From positions 992,001 through 1,056,000 of the forward strand of contig CBDHEI010000002.1 of the NCBI GenBank assembly GCA_965262055.1: a stretch of 64,000 nt of DNA, read 5' to 3'. The position numbers and the translations under genes were made by a program. This document shows positions 14,512 to 23,387 of this stretch, piece by piece. Below the pieces are notes generated by a model that saw nothing but the letters and a program-made list of their open reading frames with translations, did not search any database and had not been told where the DNA came from. The stretch is from G958296245 sp965262055 (GTDB lineage: Bacteria > Chloroflexota > Dehalococcoidia > Lucifugimonadales > G958296245). The number at the start of each line of letters is the position of its first letter. Positions within the stretch are counted from its first letter, which is position 1.

Positions 14512-16983
14512 TCACCGGGCCGTAACGTATATCGGCGACGAATAGCCGAGTATAGGCCCCTTCGGGTACTCCGGCGTCTGCTGTGTCTGCACCCGGACGA
14601 TATAGTATCGCTCCCCGGGCTCGCGCCGCTCGTCTATGAACGTGATCACAGCCTGCCGCTCGTTCACCTTGCGGTGCTGGATGTAGCCCCCGTCGCTCCA
14701 GAGGGAGACCGTCTCCACCGGCAGCGGCGCCGAGACCGATACGCTGACCTCCACCGGCGTGGAGGCTTCGCCCTCCTGTCCCATCGGCACGCCTCCGGCG
14801 GTTACCCAGAGCCCCAGCTCACCACCGGCGCACGCGTACGTCCGGCGCTCCCTCAGCGCCTCGAATATCGCCTTCCCGGTCATCTCCTTCGTGAAGAAGC
14901 CGGTCGAGCAGGCGCCCAGCGTGCGCATGTGATGGTCGGTGCCTCCGATGAACCCCAGCCGGGCGTTCTTCCACTCGATGAAGTTTATCGGGAATGGGAA
15001 GTCCGAGGGGCCCCCGAACATCCCCTCCTCGGTCGCAAGCATGTCGCCGCGGCTGTGCAGCGCCTCCATCGCCCACTCGACACGCGGGTCGTAAAGGTGC
15101 GTGTGCGTGTCCCCGACGATCCCGTGGCCGCCCAGCTTGCCGTAGTCATGAAAGTGCCGGTTGGCCATGACCATGTCGGGGAACCTGTCGTAGATGTCGT
15201 TGAACATCAGGTGGATGTCCAGGTCGCGCAGCAGTATGATGCGCAGCTCCTTCATCACCTCCCTGTCGTAGGTGTAGAAGTTGATGTGCTGCCACGGCTG
15301 CTTGTTCCACTCGATGGCGTAGAGCGGCACGTAGCCAGGCGTCCCCTCCCGCTCCAGCAGGTCGAGCCTCTGTAGGTAGTCGGCATCGGAGATACGCTGG
15401 TGGTCGGCGATGCACAACACCCTGTACCCAAGCACGTCCCTCTGCAGCCTCATGTTGTCTATGGGGTCCCCGTCGCGCACAGGCGAGCAAGACGAGTGCG
15501 AGGTGTGGTCGTGAAGGTCCCCAAACACCAGCTCGTAGCCCTCCGGCGCCGCCGACAGTGGGGGCGCGTGCGTGGGCGGGTTCGCGGGCATCAGCTCCAC
15601 CGCATCCAGCGTATGGATGCCCTCGTGCATCCGGGGAAGCCCTGCTACCGTCCCGCCGTTCAGTCCGCGCTCCCGCAGGGGAACGGAGACCACCTCCACC
15701 CGGTGGCTCCTCGAGGGTACCTGTTCGACGTCGAAGCAGTGGCCCGCCGCGAGCACGCCGCCGTTGTAGGCGTCCAGCCCATAGACGTGGTGGGAGAAGC
15801 CCACGGGCTCGGTCACCCGGACCGGCTCGGTCCACTGCCCGCCGTCCAGGTGCGTCATCGCGAGGTACCACCCCTCGCGTTGGTGGTATAGCTGCCTGTC
15901 GCGGTTGAATCGGCCGTCGACGATCCACGGGACGTTGACCTTAGGGTCCATGTCGGGCTGGAACATCCGGAACGCGCACGCCAAGCCGCTGTCGGTCGCG
16001 ATCACCCTGGGGTTGGACGGCGTCATGTTGATAGCGGAGCTGTGGTCGCCGCTGCGGCTGAATGAGCGCAGCCCCACGGGCAGCAGCCCGCCGGGCCCCG
16101 TGCCCGGCCCGTCGGACACCGCCCCCGAGTCCATGTCCGCCCGTCGCAGCCACAGGCGTCGCACTTGGTCCACCCGCACGTCGAACCCCCAGGCCGGGCT
16201 CGACTCCCAGGTCACCAGGACCGTCCCGTCGTCAGCCTCTATGGCCCTCGGCCGGAAGTTGAGCGGGTCCCCGGAGGAGAGCCTGATCGCCCCGGCTCCG
16301 GGGCTGCCGACGGCCGTTGCGGCTATGTGGGACTCGCCGTCCCGGAAGACCTCGTACGCAACGGCAAAGCCGCCGCCGGCCGGGGCCAGGCTGGGGAAGC
16401 GGCCCTCCACCTTCGCCACCGTCCTCCCGCTCTCGTCCGTGACGTGGACCCAGTCCCCAGATCCGTCCCGGCGCACCCACGCGCACAGCAGGGCCCCGTC
16501 GGAGTCCCGCGCCAGCGATGGCGTCTGCACTATCTCGCTTCCCGAGTACAGCGTCTCGGTCCCGCGCCTCGTATGTAGATTGACCGTCCAGCGGCCATCA
16601 TCGAGGGCCGTCCATATGAACGCTGGGTCTGTGCCGCCCACCGCCGCTATGCCGGAGAACTGCTCCGCCTTCTCGCTGTGGAGCAGACGCACGGCCCCGC
16701 CGTCGCTCTCCAGTAGCTCCAGCCGGGGACGCAAGGCCATGAATGCCTTCGACCACTCCTCGTACGTCTTGCCCGGGTAGAGCAGCGCCTTGGCGTGCTC
16801 CCACTCCGTATCCTGGTCCATGTTGCGCACGAACCCGCTGTCCACGTCCGCCACCGTCACAACCCCCAGCACCCATCCGCCGGGCGTCGTCGCAAGGTCG
16901 CACTCGTGGCCCCCATCGGCCGTGTAAAGCAGACGCGGGGCCGCCAATTTCCGTCTCGTATCAATCTCTATCATCGCATCCAT
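14512..16983 (-). CDS. PHP/DUF3604-type metal-dependent hydrolase with N-terminal propeller-like region
   Basis: An 823-aa protein in two parts. The first ~480 residues are beta-rich and repetitive without a clear family. From about residue 485, GDLHDHTSHSSCSP, VLCIADHQRI, MANRHFH and GFIGGTDHHMRTLG give the His/Asp metal ligands of the PHP-like DUF3604 family. The reaction is not known for this family. No signal peptide is visible. It lies between the solute-binding protein and the permeases, so it probably handles the imported substrate. Confidence 0.75.
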   Translation of the reverse strand: MDAMIEIDTRRKLAAPRLLYTADGGHECDLATTPGGWVLGVVTVADVDSGFVRNMDQDTEWEHAKALLYPGKTYEEWSKAFMALRPRLELLESDGGAVRLLHSEKAEQFSGIAAVGGTDPAFIWTALDDGRWTVNLHTRRGTETLYSGSEIVQTPSLARDSDGALLCAWVRRDGSGDWVHVTDESGRTVAKVEGRFPSLAPAGGGFAVAYEVFRDGESHIAATAVGSPGAGAIRLSSGDPLNFRPRAIEADDGTVLVTWESSPAWGFDVRVDQVRRLWLRRADMDSGAVSDGPGTGPGGLLPVGLRSFSRSGDHSSAINMTPSNPRVIATDSGLACAFRMFQPDMDPKVNVPWIVDGRFNRDRQLYHQREGWYLAMTHLDGGQWTEPVRVTEPVGFSHHVYGLDAYNGGVLAAGHCFDVEQVPSRSHRVEVVSVPLRERGLNGGTVAGLPRMHEGIHTLDAVELMPANPPTHAPPLSAAPEGYELVFGDLHDHTSHSSCSPVRDGDPIDNMRLQRDVLGYRVLCIADHQRISDADYLQRLDLLEREGTPGYVPLYAIEWNKQPWQHINFYTYDREVMKELRIILLRDLDIHLMFNDIYDRFPDMVMANRHFHDYGKLGGHGIVGDTHTHLYDPRVEWAMEALHSRGDMLATEEGMFGGPSDFPFPINFIEWKNARLGFIGGTDHHMRTLGACSTGFFTKEMTGKAIFEALRERRTYACAGGELGLWVTAGGVPMGQEGEASTPVEVSVSVSAPLPVETVSLWSDGGYIQHRKVNERQAVITFIDERREPGERYYIVRVQTQQTPEYPKGPILGYSSPIYVTAR

Positions 16984-16990
16984 CCATAAC

Positions 16991-17022
16991 CGATTAGGGG
17001 CGCGGTCAGGCGCCCCTAATCG
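16991..17022 (-). terminator. Intercistronic stem-loop after the binding-protein gene
   Basis: A perfect 13-bp stem (CGATTAGGGGCGC with its complement) and a 6-nt loop lie between the binding-protein stop and the PHP-type start. No U tract follows, so it may protect the upstream mRNA from 3' decay or attenuate read-through. Either would give more binding protein than transporter, the usual ratio. Confidence 0.65.
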
Positions 17023-17044
17023 TTCCTAGTCTTCTACTCGACTC

Positions 17045-18952
17045 CTAGTTGTCCAGGTCCCACTCCTCGACGTGATAGTTCCACACGTCAAGCCTGTGGG
17101 TGAAGCTGGGGGCCACCTGCACGTCGTACAAGCTCGTCGGGTCGCCAACGCTGTCGAAGTGTGGTATGCGCACTTCCTTCCTCATGGCGTACCACGAGTT
17201 TGTCATGTAGGTCGTGGACAGGGGCATGTCCCGCATCAGGATCTCCGCGATCTCCCGGTAGATCTTCGCCCTCTCCTTCGGATCGATGGCATTGCCGCCA
17301 GCCTCTATCAGCGTGTCGAACTCGGGGCTGGCATAGCGCATCAGGTTCTCCGAGTTGGTGTGCAGCCGGTTCTTCAGGAAGCCATCCGGGTCGGAGTGTA
17401 CGCTGAACCCGCCGATGAAGATGTCGAAATCTCCGTTCTCGGTCTTCTCCGTGCGCGCGGCGCCGTCCACCGTGTCGTACTCGATCGTCATCCCGACGTC
17501 CGCCAGCATCTGCTGCACCGCGGCAAGCTGGGCCGACGCCTTCTCGTCCCTCGGCGTCCCAGTCAGCACTTTCACCACCCTGTTCGAGTCCCAGCCCGCA
17601 TCCGCGAGCAAGGAGCGGGACTTGTCGGGATCGAACGGGAACCGGTCCTTCCACGCCGGGTCCTGGTACCACGAGTGGGTCAGCGGGTTGTTGAAGATGG
17701 TCCCGTTACCCGTGCTGAAGACGTTGATGATCTTCTGCCGGTCCAGCGCGTGCAGGAACGCGTGCCGTATGCGCGAGTCCCGCAGGTCGTCTACCTCATG
17801 GTTCCACGCATAGGAGCCGATGACCGATCCCTGCACGCCCTTCACCGTGAAGCGCGGGTCCGCTACCAGCGCCGCGTTGCCCTCGGGCGACAGCCCATGG
17901 TACAGGATGTCGAGCTCGCCGCGCGTCATCGCTATTTGCCGCGCGTCCCTCTGCGTAATCATGCTGATGAGGATGTGGTCCAGGTTGGGCCTCCCGAAGT
18001 GGTAGTCCGAGTTGGCATCCAGCAGGGCGAACTGGTCCGATACGTGCTCGACGAACTTGAACGGTCCCGACCCGACCGGTATCTCGACGTTCGTGAACGA
18101 GGGATGCGTCTGCATGTCCGCCGGCGCCACGTTTCCGTAGATGTGCTCCGGGTATATCGGGTTCCGCAGCGAGCAGCACGTCTGGAAGAAAATCGAACTC
18201 GGGTTCTCCATGTCGAACCTGATCGTGTAGTCGTCGATCACCACTAGGCCTTCGACCGAATCGGCGTTTCCGTCCAGGTAGTCCTGGCCGCCCTTGACTA
18301 TCGTGAAGGACGAAGCCTTCCAGGACGGGAACTCAGGCTCCAGCAACACCGTCCACATGAACTTGATGTCGTTGGCCGTCACCGGCTCGCCGTCGTGCCA
18401 CCTGGCGTCCTTCCGAAGGAAGAAGGTGTAAGACGTTGCGTCCGGCGCAACCTCCCACCGCTCGGCCAGGTCGGCCGTAAAGAAGCCGTTGGGGTTCGGC
18501 ATCGCTATCCGCGAGTACACCAAATCGAACAGGAGCGACATGCCCGAGCTCTTGGCCAGGTGCGTCACGATGTTCGGATACGTCTGCCCGATGGCGAAGC
18601 GCAGGGTCTTGGGCTCCTGATCCACCATCACTCGTACCTCGCTCTCCACCACCTTGACCACCTCGACGGGCACCTCCTTGATCACCTCTTTCTCTACCAC
18701 GACCTCCCGCTCCACAATCACCTGCTTCTCCACCTCCACCGGTACCTCCCTGATCACCTCGACCACCTTCTCCACCTCGACAGGTACGGTCTTGATTACC
18801 TCCCTGTCGACCATCACCTCAACCTCGACCTCCTTCACGACCTCAACCTCTACAGGCACCTCCTTGACCACCTCCCTCGTGCAGGCCAGAGCGCTCGCCA
18901 AGGTCAGCACAACAGCGCCCACCAGTAACAACCGGAGCTTTCCGCTAAACAT
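17045..18952 (-). CDS. ABC transporter solute-binding lipoprotein, family 5 (peptide/nickel type)
   Basis: The 635-aa lipoprotein has a signal ending ASALAC (Cys24). Residues 25 to about 105 are an unusual run made almost only of Val, Glu, Lys and Ile in repeats such as EVPVEVEKVVEV, probably an extended spacer. The SBP family 5 domain follows: PNIVTHLAKS, WRWEVAP-like WEVAPDATSYTFFLRKDARWHDG, the signature DIKFMWT, and the C-terminal RAKIYREIAEILMRDMPL. ATG 18952 has AGGAGG 8 nt upstream. It heads the leftward importer locus; an IS1380 copy lies 140 bp upstream. Confidence 0.93.
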   Translation of the reverse strand: MFSGKLRLLLVGAVVLTLASALACTREVVKEVPVEVEVVKEVEVEVMVDREVIKTVPVEVEKVVEVIREVPVEVEKQVIVEREVVVEKEVIKEVPVEVVKVVESEVRVMVDQEPKTLRFAIGQTYPNIVTHLAKSSGMSLLFDLVYSRIAMPNPNGFFTADLAERWEVAPDATSYTFFLRKDARWHDGEPVTANDIKFMWTVLLEPEFPSWKASSFTIVKGGQDYLDGNADSVEGLVVIDDYTIRFDMENPSSIFFQTCCSLRNPIYPEHIYGNVAPADMQTHPSFTNVEIPVGSGPFKFVEHVSDQFALLDANSDYHFGRPNLDHILISMITQRDARQIAMTRGELDILYHGLSPEGNAALVADPRFTVKGVQGSVIGSYAWNHEVDDLRDSRIRHAFLHALDRQKIINVFSTGNGTIFNNPLTHSWYQDPAWKDRFPFDPDKSRSLLADAGWDSNRVVKVLTGTPRDEKASAQLAAVQQMLADVGMTIEYDTVDGAARTEKTENGDFDIFIGGFSVHSDPDGFLKNRLHTNSENLMRYASPEFDTLIEAGGNAIDPKERAKIYREIAEILMRDMPLSTTYMTNSWYAMRKEVRIPHFDSVGDPTSLYDVQVAPSFTHRLDVWNYHVEEWDLDN

Positions 18953-19092
18953 GAATCGGCCTCCTGGACCAAGGTTCCGGCGCCATTCCTACGCGAGGTG
19001 GGCCAGTGGACGGTTATTACCACAATTCGACCTCCCCAGTCAACCGCAACGACATCCAGGAAACCGTTCAGACTCCAGTGAAACTCTATAAG

Positions 19093-20794
19093 CCCGAATC
19101 CACCGAAGGACACCGATGGACGGCGTGAGGACAGCGGCAGGGTGGGTGAGGGAGCTACAGGGGAGATGGCTGGGCTCATTGGGGTAGATTGGATCGGCGA
19201 ACGGTCTTCAGTCGCCGCAGAGGGCCCCTATGGCCCTCTGCGGGAGCTGCGATGCGCGGGATGGCGAGAGAATACGCAGCAGGGAACTCTCTCGGACCGG
19301 GGTGGCACGAGTTTGCAGGGAAGTTGGGTCAGTTGCAGGCTGGCAGTTCAGGCGGGGAGTGGAATGGCTCGCAGCCGGGCCATGGCGCGAGTGAACTGGG
19401 TTTCCCAAGGCCAATGCTGGGGAAGATGCAGGGTAAGGCGGCGCGCCGAGCGGGTGATCCGTCCCACCAGAGCGAAGACCCGCCGCCTGAGGGTCTTGGT
19501 GGTCACGGTCCGTTCGGCCAGACCGATGCGCGCTGTCCAGCGGGCGAGGTTGTGTGCCATCACCTGCACCGCCAGCCAGGCGCCGTTGGCGGCGAAGCGC
19601 CCCGAGGGGAGATGGTTGAGTCCGACGCCGTGTTTCAGGTCTCGAATGGCGTTCTCGATCTCGGCGTGGCGGCGATGATCGGCCTCCAGTTCCAGGGTTT
19701 CCCCGTCCCGGTCGGTGATGAAGCCGTGATAGCTGTAGGTGGCGAAGAGGGCCAACTGGGAACCGGGCGTGGGCTTCACCCGCCGGACGATGAGCCGCAC
19801 CGGCGCGGCGTCGGGTTCACTCTGGAAGGGGGTATAGGTGGTCTCGGCCACATCGGCGGCGCCGTCCATCCAGTAGGGAATCGGCGTCCAGTCCTGCTCG
19901 GGGATCGCCTCAATCAACTCCCGCAGGCCTTTGTGCTGGCGGATGGTGATGGAGAAGCGGACACCCATCTCGCGGCAGACGGCGACGAGAGCGTGGGCGT
20001 AGAAGCCGCTGTCGGCGCGCACCGTGAGTTGGCCGCTGGCCCCACCGTAGCGCACCCGCCCCACCGTTTCACGCAGGAAGTGGGCAGCGCCGCGAGCGGT
20101 GTTGGCACGGCCCTCGCGCAGCCGGGACATCAGCACGTCGCCGGTTCCGGCGGCGATGGCCAGCAGTGGGTGATAGCCCCGCGCGCCGGTGTAGTTGTGG
20201 TGTCGCGCCCCTTCTTTGTCCAGTCCATAGGTCTCGCAGATGGTGGAGTCCAGGTCGATGGTAAGGGGCGAGTCGCCGGGTCCGGCCCCAGCGGCCCATG
20301 CGCGTGCCAGCAACTGGCGGCTCACCCGGTCGAGTTGACGGACATGCCCCCACCGGAAGCTGCGCAGGAAGGTGCCCAGGGTGGATGGCGCCTTGACCAC
20401 GCAGCCGAGAACACCGACCGTCCCACCAGCACGCAGCGCATCAGCGTCGTCGATGAAGTCGCCGCCCGCCAGCGCGGAAGCGACCAGCGTCAGCAGTTTG
20501 TCCCCCGTGTTCGCCCGCCCCGGTGCGCAGCCTAGGTCGAGGTGATGGTCGACGAGTTCCCGCAGGCCCAGGTGCTGTGCAAGGGTGGCCGGCAGGAGCA
20601 GGCCGGCATTGGCCACCAGGCGGTGGTCGTCAAAGACGACGCCGATACGGTCGGGATTATTCTGTGGCAGCATCTACTGGGTGCTCCTTGTTTCCGGGCG
20701 GTTTTCTGTTTCAAAACCATTCTCCCAGATTCAGAGGAGCACCCTCTGGCTTCTTCAAGGACTGTCCCCAAAGTCGTCTTTCGGTGGATTCGGG
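19093..20794 (-). mobile_element. IS1380-family element, copy 2 (complete)
   Basis: The 1702-bp element has inverted ends CCCGAATCCACCGAA and is flanked by a perfect 5-bp target duplication, ATAAG (19088-19092 and 20795-20799). It holds one transposase gene and about 255 bp of non-coding DNA after it. Relative to copies 1 and 3 it lacks 2 bp near 19196. It sits between the binding-protein promoter and rpsB. Confidence 0.95.
19348..20673 (-). CDS. IS1380-family transposase (copy 2)
   Basis: Complete 441-aa DDE transposase. Likely catalytic residues are in TIDLDSTICETYG (first Asp), RADSGFY (second Asp) and IENAIRDLKHGVG (Glu). The helix-rich N-terminus starts MLPQNNPDRIGVVFDD. It is identical or nearly so to the copies at 1-612 and 41038-42363. 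ATG 20673 lies about 120 bp inside the right end of the element. Confidence 0.95.
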   Translation of the reverse strand: MLPQNNPDRIGVVFDDHRLVANAGLLLPATLAQHLGLRELVDHHLDLGCAPGRANTGDKLLTLVASALAGGDFIDDADALRAGGTVGVLGCVVKAPSTLGTFLRSFRWGHVRQLDRVSRQLLARAWAAGAGPGDSPLTIDLDSTICETYGLDKEGARHHNYTGARGYHPLLAIAAGTGDVLMSRLREGRANTARGAAHFLRETVGRVRYGGASGQLTVRADSGFYAHALVAVCREMGVRFSITIRQHKGLRELIEAIPEQDWTPIPYWMDGAADVAETTYTPFQSEPDAAPVRLIVRRVKPTPGSQLALFATYSYHGFITDRDGETLELEADHRRHAEIENAIRDLKHGVGLNHLPSGRFAANGAWLAVQVMAHNLARWTARIGLAERTVTTKTLRRRVFALVGRITRSARRLTLHLPQHWPWETQFTRAMARLRAIPLPA

Positions 20795-20799
20795 ATAAG

Positions 20800-20872
20800 G
20801 GGGAGTCCCCTCCCTCTGGCAGGGGGTCTGGGGGCCATGCCCCAGTTTCCAAAGGGCGGGCGGGTGCGGGAT
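20800..20872. repeat. Dispersed GC-rich repeat, family B, copy 1
   Basis: A hairpin-forming segment with GGGGGTCTGGGGGCCATGCC and GGGCGGGCGGGTG. Similar segments lie at 23994-24062 and 30779-30836, always between genes. It directly follows the target duplication of the IS1380 copy. No coding capacity. Confidence 0.45.
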
Positions 20873-20950
20873 CAAGACATCTGCCTTATCGGGACTATGC
20901 CCAGTGGAGAAAACATCAGCAACTCTGAACAGCTACCGCTACGTCCCATT

Positions 20951-20980
20951 TTGCCCGCGTCAAAGCGCCTGTGGTATACT
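20951..20980 (+). promoter_or_regulatory. rpsB operon promoter
   Basis: TTGCCC (20951-20956) and TATACT (20975-20980) are 18 bp apart. Transcription would begin near 20987, leaving a leader of about 60 nt before rpsB. This is the only good promoter between the IS1380 copy and rpsB. Confidence 0.6.
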
Positions 20981-21048
20981 TCCCTGCGGGTCTACGCTTG
21001 GGTACGCCTTGGGCGAGGCCGTATGTGCCGTTAGGAGAAAATGTCCAT

Positions 21049-21855
21049 ATGGTCCAACAGCAAGAAGTTGTAGAGGCAGCCCCCGAGCCGCCGGTGATCA
21101 CGATGAAGTCGCTGCTGGAGGCCGGCGTCCACTTCGGCCACCAGAGGCGCCGGTGGAACCCCCGGATGGAGCCCTACATATTCGCCCACCGCAACGGCAT
21201 CCATATAGTAGACCTCCAGAAGACCCTCGACCACCTCGAGCGCGCCGCCGCCTTCGTGGAGGAGCTTGCCAGCCAAGGCCAGAAGATGATCATGGTCGGC
21301 ACCAAGAAGCAGGCCCAGGACACCATCGTGTCCGAGGCCGAAAGGGCCGGCACCTTCTACGTGAGCACTAGGTGGCTCGGCGGTACCCTCACCAACTTCG
21401 GCACCATCCAGGCGCGCATCGACTACCTCGTCAAGCTCGAGACCAGGAAGGCCAAGGGCGACTTCGAGGTCCTCCCCAAGAAGGAGGTCCAGAAACTCGA
21501 GCACTCCATCGCCCGCCTCAACCGATTCTTCGGCGGCATCAAGGAGATGACCGAGATACCCGGAGCCCTCTTCGTGGTCGACATCGGCAAAGAGGCCATA
21601 GCCGTCGCCGAGGCTAGGCGCGTGGGTATACCCATCGTCGCCCTCGTCGACACCGACTGCGACCCCACCCTCATCGACTACCCAGTCCCGGGCAACGACG
21701 ACGCCATCCGCTCTATCAGGCTCGTGACCGGGTTCATCGCCGACGCCTACATCAATGGCACCAACCGAAGGATCGCGGAAGCCGCCGAGGTGGAGAAGGC
21801 TGCCGAAGAAGTCGAGGCCCCCCAGGACGAAGCTGTCGAACCAGCCATGGCGTGA
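21049..21855 (+). CDS. rpsB: 30S ribosomal protein S2
   Basis: S2 is a late-assembly protein of the small subunit. The product (268 aa) has the hallmark blocks MKSLLEAGVHFGHQRRRWNPRM, FVSTRWLGGTLTNF-like YVSTRWLGGTLTNFGTI, and VALVDTDCDPTLIDYPVPGNDDAIRSI. The C-terminal tail is acidic and Ala-rich. ATG 21049 is chosen because TAGGAG lies about 10 nt upstream; the upstream GTG at 20971 would start inside the promoter. It is first in the rpsB-tsf-pyrH-frr order. Confidence 0.97.
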   Translation: MVQQQEVVEAAPEPPVITMKSLLEAGVHFGHQRRRWNPRMEPYIFAHRNGIHIVDLQKTLDHLERAAAFVEELASQGQKMIMVGTKKQAQDTIVSEAERAGTFYVSTRWLGGTLTNFGTIQARIDYLVKLETRKAKGDFEVLPKKEVQKLEHSIARLNRFFGGIKEMTEIPGALFVVDIGKEAIAVAEARRVGIPIVALVDTDCDPTLIDYPVPGNDDAIRSIRLVTGFIADAYINGTNRRIAEAAEVEKAAEEVEAPQDEAVEPAMA

Positions 21856-21865
21856 CCCTCCCCTC

Positions 21866-22006
21866 CGAAATGCGGGGAGTGCAGAGGGGCATAGCCCCTC
21901 TGCCGGGCGCCTGAGGGTGTCCCTCAGACATAATCTTCCTCCCTTTCTGGCTGGCCAGGAAGGGAGTCGCAAGAAAGGCAGAGAGAGTTCTTCAGCAACC
22001 TGCTAG
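21866..22006. repeat. Small inverted-repeat element, family A, copy 2
   Basis: Matches the element at 7288-7438, with the shared core GCCGGGCGCCTGAGGGTGTC, a hairpin made by CTTCCTGG-like arms, and the right terminus AGCAACCTGCTAG. The left terminus is degraded. It separates rpsB from tsf and would put two hairpins into the operon transcript. Confidence 0.6.
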
Positions 22007-22080
22007 CGTCGGACGAGACCGGCCAGGCGGCGCCAGCAATACCTAATAGGCCAACACGGCTCGAAGCAAAGGACCCCATC

Positions 22081-22584
22081 TTGCCAGTAACAGTAGAAGC
22101 CATCCGCGCCCTCCGTGAGCAGACCTCGGCGGGCATCATGGACTGCAAGCGCGCCCTCGAAGAGGCCGGCGGGGACACCGAGAAGGCGGCCGCCCTCCTG
22201 AGGGAGCGCGGTATCGCCTCCGCTGCCAAGAAGGCCTCCAGGGCGACCAACGAGGGCCTGGTAGAGACCTACGTTCACACCGGAGGCAGGGTCGGGGCCA
22301 TGGTCGAGCTCAACTGCGAGACCGACTTCGTCGCCCGCACCGACGACTTCAAGGCCCTCGCACACGACATAGCCATGCAGGTCGCCGCCATGGCGCCAGC
22401 CTCCGTCAGCGGCGACGACACCCCGGAGGGAGAGGAAGAGCCCCCACAGGAGAGCGTCCTCCTGCAGCAGCCTTTTATCAAGGACCCTTCCCTTACCGTG
22501 CATGACCTGATCAACGAGGCCGTCGGAAAGCTTGGAGAGAACGTGCGCGTCAACAGGATCGCCAGATTCTCCCTCGGGGAGTAG
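22081..22584 (+). CDS. tsf: Elongation factor Ts
   Basis: EF-Ts recycles EF-Tu-GDP. The 167-aa product has the N-terminal UBA-like domain (VEAIRALREQTSAGIMDCKRAL), the TDFVAR motif (ELNCETDFVARTDDF) that contacts the EF-Tu G domain, and a C-terminal helix pair. It is of the short type with one dimerisation module, as in Thermus-like EF-Ts. Start TTG 22081, with MPVTVEAIRAL in place. pyrH starts 5 bp after the stop. Confidence 0.96.
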   Translation: MPVTVEAIRALREQTSAGIMDCKRALEEAGGDTEKAAALLRERGIASAAKKASRATNEGLVETYVHTGGRVGAMVELNCETDFVARTDDFKALAHDIAMQVAAMAPASVSGDDTPEGEEEPPQESVLLQQPFIKDPSLTVHDLINEAVGKLGENVRVNRIARFSLGE

Positions 22585-22589
22585 CACCC

Positions 22590-23327
22590 GTGGGCGGCGC
22601 CCGGGCCTGTTACCGGCGGGTCCTGCTTAAGCTCAGCGGCGAGTCATTCAAGGGCGACCGCGGCCACGGCATCCACCACGAAGCCGTCTCCTACATAGCC
22701 TCACAGATCGAAGAGGCCTACCGCATGGGCGTCGAGCTCGGCGTGGTGATCGGCGGCGGCAACATCTGGAGGGGCGCAGAGGCAGAAGCCCAGGGCATGG
22801 AGCGCGCCACCGCCGACTACGCCGGCATGCTCGCGACCGTCATCAACGCCCTCTCCCTCCAGGAAGCCCTCGAACGCCGCCACGGCATAGACACCCGCAC
22901 CCAGAGCGCCATTAACATCCAGCAGGTCGCCGAGCCCTACATCCGCCGGCGCGCCATACGTCACCTCGAGAAGGGCCGCATAGTGCTCTTCGCCTCTGGC
23001 ACCGGCAACCCGTTCATGACCACCGACACAGCCGCCGCCCTCCGCGGAATAGAGATCGGAGCCGACGTGCTCCTCATGGCCAAGCACGATGTCGACGGCG
23101 TCTATACCGCCGACCCCAACGTCGACCCGAACGCGTCCAGGTTCGAGTCTCTGACATACAGGGACGCCCTCGACCTGAGACTGAGGGTAATGGACACCAC
23201 GGCGCTCTCCCTCTGCATGGAGAACAGCTTCCCAATCGTCGTATTCGACCTCTTCGCCCAGGGAAGCCTGAAGCGCATCCTCGCCGGCGAGCGCATCGGC
23301 TCCCTCGTATCCGACACGGCGCCCTAA
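22590..23327 (+). CDS. pyrH: UMP kinase
   Basis: Bacterial UMP kinase makes UDP from UMP and ATP for pyrimidine nucleotide supply. The 245-aa protein has KLSGESF, GGGNIWRG, a YAGMLATVINALSLQ helix, ASGTGNPFMTTDTAAALR and the late DLFAQGSLKRILAGE block of the amino acid kinase fold. GTG is the start, 5 bp after tsf, so the pair is translationally linked. Confidence 0.97.
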   Translation: MGGARACYRRVLLKLSGESFKGDRGHGIHHEAVSYIASQIEEAYRMGVELGVVIGGGNIWRGAEAEAQGMERATADYAGMLATVINALSLQEALERRHGIDTRTQSAINIQQVAEPYIRRRAIRHLEKGRIVLFASGTGNPFMTTDTAAALRGIEIGADVLLMAKHDVDGVYTADPNVDPNASRFESLTYRDALDLRLRVMDTTALSLCMENSFPIVVFDLFAQGSLKRILAGERIGSLVSDTAP

Positions 23328-23387
23328 CGGCGCAAGCGGAGTAACAGCCGAACTTGTGGACACCTTGCCACAAAGGGGGCTCCCAAG

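Noticed and set aside
18395..18928. Leu/His/Asp-repeat frame opposite the binding protein
   Set aside because: It is the antisense reading of the Val/Glu/Lys repeat and carries no independent signal.
19142..20535. Rightward long frames across the IS1380 copies
   Set aside because: Mirror frames of the transposase; also present, with the same text, across copy 3.
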